DNA from: Pseudomonas tensinigenes
Lineage (GTDB): Bacteria > Pseudomonadota > Gammaproteobacteria > Pseudomonadales > Pseudomonadaceae
Assembly (NCBI RefSeq): GCF_014268445.2
Contig: NZ_CP077089.1
Coordinates: 3,713,501-3,777,500, forward strand
Reading direction: 5' to 3'
DNA length: 64,000 nucleotides
Position 1 is the first letter of the stretch. The number at the start of each line of letters is the position of its first letter. This document shows positions 47,813 through 56,756 of the stretch, one piece after another. The position numbers were made by a program, and so were the translations under genes. The notes under the pieces are model-generated. The model did no database searches, had not been told where the DNA came from, and saw nothing but the letters and a program-made list of their open reading frames with translations.

Positions 47813-50800
47813 CAGGCCCTCCCATTTGCATTTCGGAAGCTGGTACCGCCCGCGCGCCAAGAGTCAGCAACGGCTTTCTCGGCCACGGCCTGCATTTGCG
47901 ACTGTAGGTTTTTGGAAAGCGCTTGTTGGTCGATCTGCATGCCTTCAGAGCTGCGATCCTCGGTCACCACCGTGACCGGCGCGCTGATGCTGATTGCAGT
48001 CCCGGAACCACCGCCAGCCGCGAGAACACCCAGCTTGCCGCTGGAAGTCCGGGTCAACGGCATGATCGCCTCCGGCCCCGCCTCACCCATGACACCCGCC
48101 CCGCCGCCGGCCATCCCGAAGGCGGTCGGCGTGCTGACGATGTTGTTGGTGAAGGCGCCGCCGTTGGCGAACATCTGCACACCCGACGACCAGGCACCGC
48201 CGAGCGCCTGCGGGAAGTAGGTGCTGGAGTAACCTGCCGAGGACGCGCCGAGATTTGAAGACGTTGCACCGGCAGATCCAGCCGCCAGCCCGTTACCGCT
48301 GCCTCCACCAGTGAAGTAACTGGTGGCAGCACCGACGAGGCTGCTCAGCAATGCAGAACTGGCCTGACGGGTCGCGATCCGCGCCATATCCGCCAGAATT
48401 GACTTGGTGAAGTCAGCAAAAGACAGCTTCCCTGTCATGGCGAAGTTGACGACGGCGTCTTCCATCGAACTGAAGGCATTGCCGAACAAGGTCTTTGTCT
48501 GTCCGGCAATGTTGCTCGCCGAATCCAAGTAGTTGGCCCAGGCCGACGTTGCTCCTTTTGTCCAATCACCCTGCGCTGACTCCACATCCGCATAGTTCTG
48601 GCGGATCTGGTCGGTGGCCGCCTTGTTCGCATCGGCGAGAGCCTGCGATTTCCGGGTGAACTCCTCCTCCGACATATTCCGCGACGGGTCGGACTTCTGA
48701 TTTGCCAGTTCCAGCGACTGCTGTGCGAACCGATCCTGCTGGCTGTTCAACTCACTGTTGAGCGCGTTCTGGCGATCGCCCTGACCGACGCCGAGAACGG
48801 CTCGCTGCCCTGCCAGTTCCAGCGCTCGCTGTTGCTGAGCCAAGGCCTGAACGTAGGTCTTGATCGCACGCTCTTGTCGGGCGAGACGGCCGGTCTCGTT
48901 TGTGGCCAGAACCTCGAGCTGGGTGTCCGCGTCCTTCTGCGCTTTGACCATGCCAGCGCGCGCGTCGGCGATCTTCTGGTCCAGTTGGATGCTTTGCGCG
49001 GCAGAAGTGGTCTTTTTCGCCTTCGCGGTCTCCAGCGCGGCGATCTCAGCCTCATAGGCTGCGGTCACCTCGTCGCGCTCGTTGCCGATCAGCGCTTCGC
49101 GTTTCAGGGCATAGTCGGCTTGAGAAACGAGCCCGGCCTTCTGCGCGGCGTCCAGTTCCCTCTGGGCGTTTTTGTACTCTTCGCTGATGGCTGCCAGGTT
49201 GTTCTTGGCGTTGTTGAATCCAGTCAGATCGACCTGAGTGCCTGCCGCTTTCGAATCCTTGAACTGGTCGTTGATGTTCGCCAGGTTCTTGTCGATCGCA
49301 GCCTGATTCAGGCGCGGGTCGTTGGGAGCGACCTTGCGAATGTCTTCGAGCTGCCGCTTGTACTCCTTGATCGCATCAGTGCGCTTCTGCTCATTGCTCC
49401 ATGCAGATTTGGTCAGGGCGTCAATCTTCGTCATCGACGAAACAGCTGCCCCTTGGGCTTTCGCCTGCTCGGCTTCCCATTTAGCGATATCGGCTTCCGC
49501 AGCCTTCTGATCCTCCAGCATGTTGAGCCGATTTCGCCGAAACTCGATCAGCGCATCCTTGGACTTCTGACTCTGAAACAAGCCGTCCATGCTTTCAGCC
49601 TGCTGGAGATCATTCCGAGCAGTTTCGATTTCCGCATTGATGTCGCGGCGACCGATGTTCTTCAGTCCATCAGCAGCCCGAGCAACAGCGTTGTAGCCCT
49701 TCTCCCAGAAACTCAGGTTCTCAAGGATATTCGGCGTGCGTTGATTGATCGCATCGGCGAACGACTCGGTAGCCAGCTTCACGGCGCCGGCATGGTCGCC
49801 CTGCTTCTCCAGCGCGGTGATCTGCGAGTAAACCGAAGCGGTCAGGTAGTGGTACTGCTCATTCAGTGCGGCAGACGCCTTGACCGGATCGTCGGCGAGC
49901 TTGGAAAACTCGGCAACTGTCTCGCTTACAGCCTTACCGGTCGCTTCCTGCCACGACACAGTGGCCTGGGTGATACCGGTGAAACTCTCGCCGGCGATCT
50001 TTCCGTTGTCGGCCAGCAGAGCCAGCACGGCTGCTGCTTGGCCGGTAGTGCCAACGGTTGCGCTGACCTGGCGGGCCATGTCGCCCAATTGCCCGGCACT
50101 CACACCTGCGTAGTTGCCGGTCAGGATCAGCGATTTGTTGTAGCTGCCCAGCTCTTCGCTGCCCTTGTAAAAAGCGTATGCCAGCCCACCCGCTGCGGCG
50201 GTGGCCAGCGCAAGCGGGCCAAGAATGGCGAGCAGACCCGCCGCACCCTCACCTGCACCAGCGCCCAATTGCGCAACTGCGCGTACACCGCTGCCCCAAT
50301 CTCCCGAGGACAGAGCATTCCCAAGCTGAACGACGTTTTCCTGCGCCTGGCGCGTGCCGAGACGCAGCTTGTCGAAGCCGGTGGTGGTTTTGTTGAGCTT
50401 GTCGTAATCCTTGTCGATCTTACTCAGAGCGGTGTTGTACTCGTCCTGGCTGATCCGGCCAGCATCCAGATGTTTGCCCAGTTGCTCGACCTGAGTATCC
50501 AGCTTCGCCAGCGCGGCGCGGGCCGGGTCAATGGCGCCCAACAGGCTGTTCAGTGCCTTCTGCTCATCCATGGTCGACTTGGCCAGCGCTACCTGCTGCT
50601 TATCGAGCTGCGCCGAGATCTTCGCGGCCTCAGCCTCGCCATAGGCGCCAGTTTTGGTCAGCTTCGCCAACGCATCGCGCTGTTTGGCAAGGTCCTGCGT
50701 AGTCTTGGCGCTGGTAGAGAGCGACTTCTCCAGCGCCTGCATTTCGTTCATCAGCGAAACGGCGGACTGCTCGGCCCGGCCGCCGGCCTTCGCCATCTCA

Positions 50801-50868
50801 TCCAGGCTCGCTCTGGCCTCGATCGCATCGGCCGAATCGATCTTGACGCCGAGTTCTGCAATGTTCAT
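47812..50868 (-). CDS. Tail tape measure protein (lambda gpH-like)
   Basis: A 1018-residue protein. N-terminal MNIAELGVKIDSADAIEARASLDEMAKAGGRA, an Ala/Leu-rich hydrophobic stretch near residues 205-235, long helical coiled coils, and a C-terminal lambda-type tail domain (ANGGAFTNNIVSTPTAFGMAGGGAGVMGEAGPEAIMPL). Its length sets tail length. Expected for a siphophage with a long flexible tail. Confidence 0.93.
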   Translation of the reverse strand: MNIAELGVKIDSADAIEARASLDEMAKAGGRAEQSAVSLMNEMQALEKSLSTSAKTTQDLAKQRDALAKLTKTGAYGEAEAAKISAQLDKQQVALAKSTMDEQKALNSLLGAIDPARAALAKLDTQVEQLGKHLDAGRISQDEYNTALSKIDKDYDKLNKTTTGFDKLRLGTRQAQENVVQLGNALSSGDWGSGVRAVAQLGAGAGEGAAGLLAILGPLALATAAAGGLAYAFYKGSEELGSYNKSLILTGNYAGVSAGQLGDMARQVSATVGTTGQAAAVLALLADNGKIAGESFTGITQATVSWQEATGKAVSETVAEFSKLADDPVKASAALNEQYHYLTASVYSQITALEKQGDHAGAVKLATESFADAINQRTPNILENLSFWEKGYNAVARAADGLKNIGRRDINAEIETARNDLQQAESMDGLFQSQKSKDALIEFRRNRLNMLEDQKAAEADIAKWEAEQAKAQGAAVSSMTKIDALTKSAWSNEQKRTDAIKEYKRQLEDIRKVAPNDPRLNQAAIDKNLANINDQFKDSKAAGTQVDLTGFNNAKNNLAAISEEYKNAQRELDAAQKAGLVSQADYALKREALIGNERDEVTAAYEAEIAALETAKAKKTTSAAQSIQLDQKIADARAGMVKAQKDADTQLEVLATNETGRLARQERAIKTYVQALAQQQRALELAGQRAVLGVGQGDRQNALNSELNSQQDRFAQQSLELANQKSDPSRNMSEEEFTRKSQALADANKAATDQIRQNYADVESAQGDWTKGATSAWANYLDSASNIAGQTKTLFGNAFSSMEDAVVNFAMTGKLSFADFTKSILADMARIATRQASSALLSSLVGAATSYFTGGGSGNGLAAGSAGATSSNLGASSAGYSSTYFPQALGGAWSSGVQMFANGGAFTNNIVSTPTAFGMAGGGAGVMGEAGPEAIMPLTRTSSGKLGVLAAGGGSGTAISISAPVTVVTEDRSSEGMQIDQQALSKNLQSQMQAVAEKAVADSWRAGGTSFRNANGRA

Positions 50869-50895
50869 CGACTCACCTTGAATAAGTGCCCGTGA

Positions 50896-51291
50896 TTACG
50901 GGCTGTTTTCCCTTTCCTCCGCCATGACGCGCAGAGCTTCGCCTTCCAGCACCTGCAGGTCAGGAAAGATTTCAGCGAGTTTCTTTTTCTTGATGCCGAG
51001 GAATTCGGCGACGTCGCGAATGCAGTTGTAATCGAGGCCGATTGCGCCACCGGTGCCGACCCGCCACTGCGTGGACATTCGGTTGAACAGGAGGAAGGCC
51101 GGCCAGTTGCATGGCCAAACCTCTACATCGTCACCCGACAAATCGGCAGCCGTCAGCCCGAGGATTGCCAGCTGCTCAGCAGATGGCCCGCTTTCGTACA
51201 ACGCTGCGGCTGCTGCTCTCAGTTTCCCAACCGGGCCTGATTGAATGCGTTCTGGTAGGCATTCACTACCGCTTCGGCGGTACCCTGACAT
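50896..51291 (-). CDS. Tail assembly chaperone T part (DUF1799), expressed by frameshift as GT
   Basis: The open frame carries a DUF1799-type domain (VEVWPCNWPAFLLFNRMSTQWRVGTGGAIGLDYNCIRDVAEFLGI). It overlaps the G gene by 73 bases in the -1 frame, and only the sequence after the slippery site (51222-51228) is expected to be translated, as the T end of a G-T fusion. The residues before it are the out-of-frame reading of G. Role: chaperone of the tape measure during tail assembly. Confidence 0.85.
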   Translation of the reverse strand: MSGYRRSGSECLPERIQSGPVGKLRAAAAALYESGPSAEQLAILGLTAADLSGDDVEVWPCNWPAFLLFNRMSTQWRVGTGGAIGLDYNCIRDVAEFLGIKKKKLAEIFPDLQVLEGEALRVMAEERENSP

Positions 51292-51599
51292 GACTTCACA
51301 AGGGCAAGGATGCTCTTGTCGTCGAACTTGTCATCGAACCCCCAACCAGCGACCAGATCCTTGATCTGCTGCACCTGATACTCGGTTTCGGCAGCAACGA
51401 CATCCGATAATGTGGTGCCTTCCCCGAACCCCTCGCGCATTTCCTTCGCCTTCAGGTTCCACTCGTCGAACAGCTCGGCGAGTGCCGGGCGATCGCGATA
51501 CTTGAAGGTGAACTCGATTGCCTCGGGTTCACACCCGACAACGGGTATGTGCACAAGAGCCTTGAACGTAGGGTTCTGAGCGATCCTGATCTTTGCCAT
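51219..51599 (-). CDS. Tail assembly chaperone G
   Basis: A 126-residue lambda gpG-like protein (MAKIRIAQNPTFKALVHIPVVGCEPEAIEFTFKYRDRPALAELFDEWN) placed directly upstream of the tape measure. It ends QNAFNQARLGN, with a GGGAAAC slippery heptamer before its TGA. G and the GT fusion guide tape-measure assembly and are absent from virions. Confidence 0.88.
   Translation of the reverse strand: MAKIRIAQNPTFKALVHIPVVGCEPEAIEFTFKYRDRPALAELFDEWNLKAKEMREGFGEGTTLSDVVAAETEYQVQQIKDLVAGWGFDDKFDDKSILALVKSCQGTAEAVVNAYQNAFNQARLGN
51222..51228 (-). other. Programmed -1 ribosomal frameshift site
   Basis: On the minus strand G_GGA_AAC, immediately before the G stop TGA. It follows the X_XXY_YYZ rule and is one base from the lambda G-T heptamer GGGAAAG. 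Slippage joins LGN to LRAAAAALYESG. Confidence 0.85.
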
Positions 51600-51608
51600 G
51601 GGAATTCC

Positions 51609-52268
51609 TTATGCGCCGGCCAGGTAACGGAGCGAGCGAGCAGAAAGCCCGATGCTGATGGTTCGGGTCATGACGTTGTTGCGCTCCATCGTCGGATCAG
51701 GAGTGATGCTCACATAACCCGGATAGAGGATCTGATCGCCGTTGCGCAACTTCATGCGCACGACGGCCAGCTCTTTGGTGTCATCGAAGCCTTCGACAGT
51801 CTCGACGTATTGAGCGGTCGGCTGATCCTCCACCACGATAGTGATCGTGGTCGGGTTGCGGTTGGTTGGGAACTGCTTGTCGTCGTCATCTTCCAGGTAG
51901 CCGACAGTTTGGTATTGCTGCTCGCCGCCGGAGGATGTGAAAGAGGTGACTTTCGAGATTTGCGTCCATCCGGACACCGGTATCACTGAGCCAGAACCTG
52001 CACCGACAGTGAATTTGTCGGTGTTGGTGGTATTGAGACCAGCCAAGGCAAAAGCATCGGCGGTGACGCCGGACGCCTTTACTGCGCGGTCATTGATCAG
52101 CGCCCAGCCGGAGTTGATCAGCAAAACGTCGCCATTTTCGATGCTGTGCCCCACAGAAGCAGCGACCGGCGGTTTCGCATTGGTCAAGGCGGTGAAAGCG
52201 ACGGCGGATCCCATAATGCTGGCAATCTCCAGCACAGCGCCGTTCGGCAGCGGAAAGCGTGCGGCCAT
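51609..52268 (-). CDS. Major tail tube protein (gpV-like)
   Basis: A 219-residue protein. N-terminal PLPNGAVLEIASIMGSAVAFTALTNAKPPVA and the typical tube-domain features VTADAFALAGLNTTNTDKF and KVTSFTSSGGEQQYQTVGYLEDDDDKQFPTNRNPTTITIVVED. It polymerizes into the tail tube. Order U-V-G-GT-H is standard. Confidence 0.87.
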   Translation of the reverse strand: MAARFPLPNGAVLEIASIMGSAVAFTALTNAKPPVAASVGHSIENGDVLLINSGWALINDRAVKASGVTADAFALAGLNTTNTDKFTVGAGSGSVIPVSGWTQISKVTSFTSSGGEQQYQTVGYLEDDDDKQFPTNRNPTTITIVVEDQPTAQYVETVEGFDDTKELAVVRMKLRNGDQILYPGYVSITPDPTMERNNVMTRTISIGLSARSLRYLAGA

Positions 52269-52307
52269 GGTGTGTTTCCTCTTGAATGCCCGCCTGACGG
52301 CGGTAGG

Positions 52308-52736
52308 TTATGCCCCAGCGGGCGGTTGGTCTGCGACACCTGCGTAGGTGAAGCTGGCCGGGACCGTATAGGTCGCGGACTCAGTGATAGTTGGCCCTTG
52401 ATCTACTGGTTCAGTGATGAGTCCATCGAACCCGTTGCGGGCCAGTGGCGTGTCTACTCGAAAGAGCTGCGTCAGCTCTTCAACAAGTGTCTCTGCGGTG
52501 GTCATGGCCTGGGCCGACGGACAGACGATGCTGATCTGATAGACGCCGGTGTACTCGTATGCGTCCCCGCCGAGGTAACGGCAAGTGGTGCTGGCTGGAA
52601 GCTGGAAAGCTCGCAGATAGGTTTCAGATGGATTTGGCGTGAAAGGCTGATTTGAGTAGGCCACTCGTATTGGACGCGCAGCCGACCATGCGGCCAGCTT
52701 CGTTTCGATGGCCTGACGGGCGCGTGCGTGACTCAT
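52308..52736 (-). CDS. Tail terminator protein (gpU-like)
   Basis: A 142-residue protein: RARQAIETKLAAWSAARPIRVAYSNQPFTPNPSETYLRAFQLP, and a C-terminal beta part. DUF4128-like tail terminators share this pattern. It caps the tube. The ATG overlaps the stop of the next gene in transcription order (ATGA). Confidence 0.8.
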   Translation of the reverse strand: MSHARARQAIETKLAAWSAARPIRVAYSNQPFTPNPSETYLRAFQLPASTTCRYLGGDAYEYTGVYQISIVCPSAQAMTTAETLVEELTQLFRVDTPLARNGFDGLITEPVDQGPTITESATYTVPASFTYAGVADQPPAGA

Positions 52737-53329
52737 ACCTGATTGTTCCTGATGGCCTCCTGCACGATCTGCTGGAAGCGGGCCACGGTTACCCGAACCA
52801 TGCCGCCGGGAGCTTGGGTGGAATGACCGAACTCCAGCGGAATCGCGTAGGGCAAGTTGTTGATGATGTAGGCCATCTGGCCGGCGGTGAAGTCGCTCAT
52901 TGCCGCTACCAGCGCCGCGGTAGTCTCGGCGCCGCTCGGGTCAACCTCGTCGAAGGTGACGCTCTCGACCACGCCGAGAGATATGTGCCAGTTCGCGCGG
53001 AACCGGCCGCCGACGTAGCCTTCGGGCGCCTTGATGTCCATGCCGTCGTTGAGCTTGCGGCCTTTCTTGAGCCTGCCGCCCTTGGTGAGGTTGGTCGGAT
53101 CGCTGCGCAGCGCGCTGTTGTGGTCGTCGACGGCCTTGTTGTACTGGGTTGCTACCGCGTTCTGCGCCCAGATCTCCGGGTTACCCACGGGAGACATGCG
53201 GATCAGGCTGCTGCCGACCTCAATGATGATCTCGCGCACACTGGCGTCGATGGCTTCGCTTGTCTGGGCGGCGAACTCAGCCAGGCTTAGGGCGAAGCTG
53301 CCGGATTGCCCGGCGCCCGACCGGCTCAT
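52733..53329 (-). CDS. HK97 gp10 / gpZ-like tail completion protein
   Basis: A 198-residue protein: SLAEFAAQTSEAIDASVREIIIEVGSSLIRMSPVGNPEIW, GRFRANWHISLG, and PYAIPLEFGHSTQAPGGMVRVTVARFQ. It is needed to complete the neck-proximal end of the tail. ATGA overlaps on both sides tie it to its neighbours. Confidence 0.82.
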   Translation of the reverse strand: MSRSGAGQSGSFALSLAEFAAQTSEAIDASVREIIIEVGSSLIRMSPVGNPEIWAQNAVATQYNKAVDDHNSALRSDPTNLTKGGRLKKGRKLNDGMDIKAPEGYVGGRFRANWHISLGVVESVTFDEVDPSGAETTAALVAAMSDFTAGQMAYIINNLPYAIPLEFGHSTQAPGGMVRVTVARFQQIVQEAIRNNQV

Positions 53330-53697
53330 GACCGCACCTGCAATTCATAAAGGATCGGCGTACCGGCCGGATTCACTTCTTTCAAAGGCGGCACGATGGA
53401 CCAGGTGCGCCCCTGAATGATCACCTTGTTCAACAGGTCTGGTACCCACTCCAGCCCTTGCGCGGCGATTTTGAGCTTCTTGTCGCCCTGCTTGATGAGG
53501 CTGTTGTTCTGGAATTCCTGACCGGTGAAGTCGAGCAGGATGCCTTGGGCGGTCTGTTCAATGGTGGCGCCCGGCGTGTCGCCACCGGTCTCAGGGTCGT
53601 ACTCACCCGGTTCGGTCTTGCTGATGGTTACGGGCTGGCCGAACTGCGTTATCAACCGCAGAGCGGTAGCAGCCGTGCGGTCGTAGAACGCGCTCAT
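53326..53697 (-). CDS. Head-tail stopper/adaptor protein
   Basis: A 123-residue beta-rich protein (ALRLITQFGQPVTISKTEPGEYDPETGGDTPG, LIKQGDKKLKIAAQGLEWVPDLLNKVIIQGRTWSIV) with the size, position and composition of phage head-tail joining proteins (HK97 gp9/SPP1 gp16 type). It precedes gpZ-like and follows the DnaT-like connector gene. Confidence 0.75.
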   Translation of the reverse strand: MSAFYDRTAATALRLITQFGQPVTISKTEPGEYDPETGGDTPGATIEQTAQGILLDFTGQEFQNNSLIKQGDKKLKIAAQGLEWVPDLLNKVIIQGRTWSIVPPLKEVNPAGTPILYELQVRS

Positions 53698-53699
53698 TG

Positions 53700-54203
53700 T
53701 CAGGCCCTCACGGCAAACAGGCCTCGTTTGGCCAGGTAGTCGGCGAACTGGGTTCGGCTTGGGCGATCTGGTGCGGCCGGCAATAGCCTGCCGCTTTTGT
53801 TGCTGATTGGGGCGTATTCAACATCGACCGCGCCTTCGACTCGCTCGCGAATTACCGCCCCCTGACGCTGATCGACCGGGTCGATATCGTCCGTGTGGAT
53901 CTCAGCAGCCAGCGCCATCTGGCCGTACTGGATCCGCGCCGGCAGGTAGTTGTCGGGCTTGATTTCGTAATCCAGTTCGACGCCGCGGCGTGGCCAGGAC
54001 AAGGCCTGCTCGCTGCTGGACTTTCGCCCCTTCCACGTCATGCCGTCCATTGCCAGCGCGGCCCGGCGCAACAGCGCTTCCTGTGCTGGCACCTCCGCCG
54101 GGATGGTAACGCCGAACTTCACGGCGTACATGGCCAGGTCTTCAGCGGATGCGTAGCTTTCGGCGTCAGGCTTGCCGGTACCGTCCTCAATGATGAGAGT
54201 CAT
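53700..54203 (-). CDS. Head-tail connector protein with DnaT-like domain
   Basis: A 167-residue protein: MTLIIEDGTGKPDAESYASAEDLAMYAVKFG, ALSWPRRGVELDYEIKPDNYLPARIQYGQMALA. Annotated in Pseudomonas phages as putative DnaT-like ssDNA-binding, but the position between capsid and tail genes and resemblance to gp6-type adaptors favour a connector role. Confidence 0.75.
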   Translation of the reverse strand: MTLIIEDGTGKPDAESYASAEDLAMYAVKFGVTIPAEVPAQEALLRRAALAMDGMTWKGRKSSSEQALSWPRRGVELDYEIKPDNYLPARIQYGQMALAAEIHTDDIDPVDQRQGAVIRERVEGAVDVEYAPISNKSGRLLPAAPDRPSRTQFADYLAKRGLFAVRA

Positions 54204-54260
54204 GAATCAGCTCGCTGTTGTGTTCTGGATCGGGTGCCGCATTGGCGGGCACCCGGATTA

Positions 54261-54851
54261 TTAAGCCTGTTGCAGATCAGCAACTGCCTTTTCCAGCGAT
54301 TCTACCGAAGCGTTCGCCCGGTACGTCACGTTGGCGGCGTCGAGCTGCGCTTTGAGGCTTGCGATCTTCTCGGCATTATCGACCGGCTCCGCTGCCGCCT
54401 TGAGATGTGCGACTTCAGCGCGGAGTGATTCAACTTCTCCCGCCAAATTATCGCGTTCGCCCCCGATGGTGATGACGCCTTCGTGAATGGCTCTCAGCGC
54501 ACCGTACAAGCGGGTCGGCAGTTCGCCGGCGCCTGGGTGTTCCAGCTCCGACTGACCTTCCGCGGCTTCGATCAGCCGCTGGATGCCATCGCGCTCGGCG
54601 CGTAGCGTGAAGTTATCCTGCGCCAGGCTGGCAATGGTGTCAGCGCCGCTCGAATCAACTGGCTGGCTGATCAGAGGTTTCAACACAGAAACTTCGACGC
54701 TAAGCGCCTCATAGGCGTCGACCACTTTCGGCCAGTCGCCAATCACAACTGCGTGGGTTACACCCGCTTCAGGCCGATCGAAATGCGCTGGATTTCGATA
54801 CCGCTTTTCCGGATCGAAGTCCGAGTTCTGGGTGGAGTAAACCAGTTCCAT
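54261..54851 (-). CDS. Head-associated coiled-coil protein with HeH/LEM-like C-terminus
   Basis: A 196-residue protein starting MELVYSTQNSDFDPEKRYRN (GGAG upstream). The centre is helical (VESLRAEVAHLKAAAEPVDN) and the last 35 residues (IASLKAQLDAANVTYRANASVESLEKAV) fit the HeH/LEM motif found in small phage head or tail proteins. It lies between capsid and DnaT-like connector. Function is not known. Confidence 0.68.
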   Translation of the reverse strand: MELVYSTQNSDFDPEKRYRNPAHFDRPEAGVTHAVVIGDWPKVVDAYEALSVEVSVLKPLISQPVDSSGADTIASLAQDNFTLRAERDGIQRLIEAAEGQSELEHPGAGELPTRLYGALRAIHEGVITIGGERDNLAGEVESLRAEVAHLKAAAEPVDNAEKIASLKAQLDAANVTYRANASVESLEKAVADLQQA

Positions 54852-54896
54852 AAAAGTCTCCGTAGCGGCCATCGCTGACCGCTGTCAGGGCCAGTA

Positions 54897-55859
54897 TCAG
54901 CCGCCGGCTGGTGGCGTAGTGGTCAGGGTGATCAGCACACCAGCAGTCACTTTGTTGCTGTTGGAATGCTTGACCCAGTTCGCAGCCGAACCCACGGCGG
55001 CAAGCGTTGGGTTCGCACCACCAGCGGCTTCCTTCCAGCTGTAGCCGAGCACATCGATGTTGACGGTGCCTTCAGCGCGGTAGCCGATACCCAGGTTCTC
55101 TTCGTCATTCACCGCGTAGGAGCGGAAGCCAGGCGCCTGCGATTCAGTGATCACCACAGCGTTTGGCAGCAGGCCGAAGATCACGTCTGCAGGCGCGGTG
55201 TCGGTGACCAGCACCGGCTTGCCGAGAGTGCCTGGCAGTCCGCCGTAGATTACGACACCGGCTTCTTCGTAGACCTTGTTCGCGATCGCCTCGTCGACGA
55301 TGTCGAAGTAAGCACTGGAATGCATGACCCACAGCGCGATACGGCCGAACTTGTCGCCGAACTTGCGCATGCCACGGGTCAGGGTCTTCTTGCCGTCGGT
55401 CTCGATGTTGGCAGCGACCACCATGTCAGCGTTGGAACTGATCGACGCGCGCAGCGCTGCAGTGGCGTACTGGATGAAACCTTCCAGAGTGGCGTCAGCA
55501 ACGTCGGCGCCGATGATCTGGGAGAACTCGTCGACCGGACGACCACGGCGCTTGAAAGCCTCTTCGGTGGTCTGGTACGGACCGTATTTCCAAGGTGCCT
55601 TGACGCCAACGGCCTCACCGGCGCCGATCTTCTTCGCGGTCACTTTGCCAGTGGAGTTGACGTCACGATGCTCCAGCGAACCGCCGATCTTGTAGAAGGA
55701 GCGCTTGCGGAAGTCGCCTTCGATCAGCTCGTTGTCGAGCACGATTGCACCATTGGACGATGCGTTGAACACATCGAGGTTGTCCTGGACACGCTCCAGG
55801 TATGCGGTTTGCGCCTCATCGTTGTAGATGATCAGGTCGCTGTTCACAGTCGTTGCCAT
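54897..55859 (-). CDS. Major capsid protein
   Basis: A 320-residue protein: MATTVNSDLIIYNDEAQTAYLERVQDNLDVFNASSNGAIVLDNELIEGDFRKRSFYKIGG; HRDVNSTGKVTAKKIGAGEAVGVKAPWKYGP; and IGYRAEGTVNIDVLGYSW. The size, the place after scaffold and the sequence type are those of HK97-fold phage capsid proteins in Pseudomonas siphophages. Confidence 0.87.
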   Translation of the reverse strand: MATTVNSDLIIYNDEAQTAYLERVQDNLDVFNASSNGAIVLDNELIEGDFRKRSFYKIGGSLEHRDVNSTGKVTAKKIGAGEAVGVKAPWKYGPYQTTEEAFKRRGRPVDEFSQIIGADVADATLEGFIQYATAALRASISSNADMVVAANIETDGKKTLTRGMRKFGDKFGRIALWVMHSSAYFDIVDEAIANKVYEEAGVVIYGGLPGTLGKPVLVTDTAPADVIFGLLPNAVVITESQAPGFRSYAVNDEENLGIGYRAEGTVNIDVLGYSWKEAAGGANPTLAAVGSAANWVKHSNSNKVTAGVLITLTTTPPAGG

Positions 55860-55871
55860 GGGTGAATCCCC

Positions 55872-56600
55872 TTACTTGGGCAATTGCAGGTATGCGGTTT
55901 GGCCGTGCTTGCGCTGGTAGTCGCGCTTTTGCTCGGCAGTCATTTCGGAGCGCTTGAATGCAGCCTGGCCGCCACCCCCGCCCGGGGCTTGTGTCCCTGA
56001 GGCCCTTGGCCACAGATGAGGTGCGCTTTCGCGCAGCGATTCCGCCCATTCGAGCGGAGTCAGAGGAGTCTTGCCGTCTTTGCCGAGGATGACTTGGCCG
56101 GATTCATCAACGGCGACCGCTTCACCCTCTTCGTTCAGCGAGAACACGCCTTTGGCGCGCAGGATGATGTCGTCGGTTGCTTCCGGGAGTGCGCCGGCTT
56201 TAAGCGCTGCACCGCGAACCGAATCGCCCAGGACTTTGCCCTGGAACTTGGCGGCGAAAGCTTCGGCCCTCTCGGCGCGCGCTGTGACTGTCTTCAACTG
56301 CTTGTCGTAGTCGCCACGCAGGCGTTCGGTGCGGCGGTTGAAGACCTCGTCGACCTTACCCTCAGTCAGCAGCTTGGTTTCTTCGTCTTGGCCGGCACGA
56401 CTGAGCAAGCCTTTTACGGCGTCAATGTCGATGCCCTCAAATTGCGTTTCGAACTGGGTCAGCTTGCCTGTGGTTTCCTTTAGCTTGCCCAGCAGCTCGG
56501 AGTTTTTGGTTTTCAGACCAGAAACAGAGGTCTCAACGGCAGTCGCGATAGCGGCCTTGATTGCCGGGTTGTCCAAGTCGATTTCGTTTTCTTCTGCCAC
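55872..56600 (-). CDS. Phage scaffolding protein
   Basis: A 242-residue protein with GTG start at 56600 (AAGGGG upstream). Helical and charged: AEENEIDLDNPAIKAAIATAVETSVSGLKTKNSELLGKLKETTGKLTQFETQF, then a Gly-rich linker and basic C-terminus (FKRSEMTAEQKRDYQRKHGQ) expected to bind the capsid protein. It lies directly before the capsid gene. A longer in-frame reading to 56723 lacks an SD. Confidence 0.8.
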   Translation of the reverse strand: MAEENEIDLDNPAIKAAIATAVETSVSGLKTKNSELLGKLKETTGKLTQFETQFEGIDIDAVKGLLSRAGQDEETKLLTEGKVDEVFNRRTERLRGDYDKQLKTVTARAERAEAFAAKFQGKVLGDSVRGAALKAGALPEATDDIILRAKGVFSLNEEGEAVAVDESGQVILGKDGKTPLTPLEWAESLRESAPHLWPRASGTQAPGGGGGQAAFKRSEMTAEQKRDYQRKHGQTAYLQLPK

Positions 56601-56643
56601 GTTGATGCACCCCTTGGGTATGTGTTGCCTGCTTTGCAGGCAT

Positions 56644-56668
56644 AAAAAAGCCCCGCGAATGCGAGGCT
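56644..56668 (-). terminator. Hairpin-T module upstream of scaffold gene
   Basis: On the minus strand AGCCTCGC, GAAT-complement loop, GCGGGGCT and then TTTTTT. It follows the interval holding the opposite-strand gene and would limit antisense read-through into or out of it. Confidence 0.75.
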
Positions 56669-56756
56669 GAAAAATAGTGAATGGCTCTACTGAGAGGTGT
56701 CGATCTGGGTAGAATTGCGTCAACCGCCAAATTACTAATGGAGTAGTACAGAGAAA

